64,000 nucleotides of DNA from Onthophagus taurus (taxonomy: Eukaryota > Arthropoda > Insecta > Coleoptera > Scarabaeidae). The translations under genes were made by a program, and so were the position numbers. The stretch's first letter is position 1; the number at the start of each line of letters is the position of its first letter. The stretch is taken from positions 15,872,001 through 15,936,000 of the forward strand of contig NC_091973.1 in assembly GCF_036711975.1 (NCBI RefSeq). The letters run 5' to 3'. This document shows positions 63,601 through 64,000 of this stretch, piece after piece. Under the pieces are notes generated by a model. That model saw only the letters and a program-made list of their open reading frames with translations. It searched no databases and had not been told where the DNA came from.

Positions 63601-64000
63601 ATTTAATACGAAAACGGTGGTTTTTATCAATATTCTCTAAGAGTGATAAAAGTTTTTAAACTAAATTTACTATTAGAAACTGCAGAAATAAATGTAGGGT
63701 TTTGATAGAATAAAAAAGTTCTGATCAAATAAAGTTTAGGAACAGCCTGTATAGCATTGTTCCCGCGTAACGATCCAACTCAACAATTGCCTAGTGATTT
63801 TAGGTGATATTAGTTTACACTATACCAAATTTCAACGCTTTACCATAAATAGTGTTTAAGATATTTAGAAAAATGTGTTAAAATTTCCTAACTTGGATGG
63901 CCTGTATCTTTGCAATTTGAGGACTTTTACTAATTTTTTTTTACATGAATCGTCATCATTTTCACTGTAGTACATGTGGTTGCATTTGTTCCCCGAGTCA
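63601..64000. other. AT-rich end of window, nothing recognised
   Basis: No supported feature. ACAGCCTGTATAGC near 63742 and GGCCTGTATCTTTGC near 63898 hint at a decayed inverted-repeat element only. Confidence 0.3.

Overview
The window is eukaryotic, AT-rich, intron-poor intergenic DNA, almost certainly from an arthropod and most likely an insect. The element families point that way (Penelope-like, BEL/Pao, long-LTR Gypsy, I-clade LINE with RNase H, CR1/Daphne-like LINE, Merlin, piggyBac, Tc1-like, hAT, Mutator-like, Polinton). The species cannot be named from the sequence. No convincing intact host gene is present; the only candidate is a broken C2H2 zinc-finger piece near 0.9-1.6 kb. Nearly everything recognisable is a transposable element, mostly decayed, with a few young insertions.

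Layout. 0-5.3 kb: fragments of copia, zinc-finger, hAT and Penelope-like (PLE) sequence, including a hammerhead-ribozyme core. 5315-13425: an 8.1-kb Polinton/Maverick-type element with ~1.08-kb terminal inverted repeats, AG...CT ends and a perfect 6-bp target duplication (TTTTCT). It encodes one intact 1242-residue protein-primed DNA polymerase B and none of the usual Polinton partners. 13.4-17.4 kb: a BEL/Pao element cut by an antisense PLE piece. 17.6-21.3 kb: Mutator-like, PLE, piggyBac and DDE (Tc1-like) remnants. 21.8-25.8 kb: remains of a long-LTR Gypsy element holding an antisense BEL gag. 25.8-26.9 kb: a chromodomain scrap and a tandem repeat.

27.4-48.9 kb is one deep nest. A sense-strand PLE (N-terminus, RT, GIY-YIG) is split by a Merlin DNA transposon (27962-30195, 8-bp duplication CATAATTT), by a piggyBac element (30345-32514), and by a full-length I-clade LINE (33936-48531, 10-bp duplication CTCTTTAATC). 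The LINE is itself split by a young Gypsy LTR retrotransposon (35317-44406, 4-bp duplication ACGC, near-identical 1.77-kb LTRs, intact gag and pol joined by a G-TTA-AAC -1 frameshift site). It also carries a 263-bp hairpin insertion (47091-47353, 12-bp duplication).

48.9-64 kb: a LINE RT/RNase H fragment, a hAT C-terminus, a second BEL pol, and a Tc1-like element (53.8-59.7 kb) split by an AT-rich insertion and by an almost intact antisense CR1/Daphne-like LINE (54.55-58.99 kb). After these come a foldback element with ~0.5-kb inverted repeats inside a LINE RNase H gene, a ZMYM-type hAT scrap and another LINE 3' end. The insertion junctions were read by eye, and several target sites could be reconstructed at base resolution.
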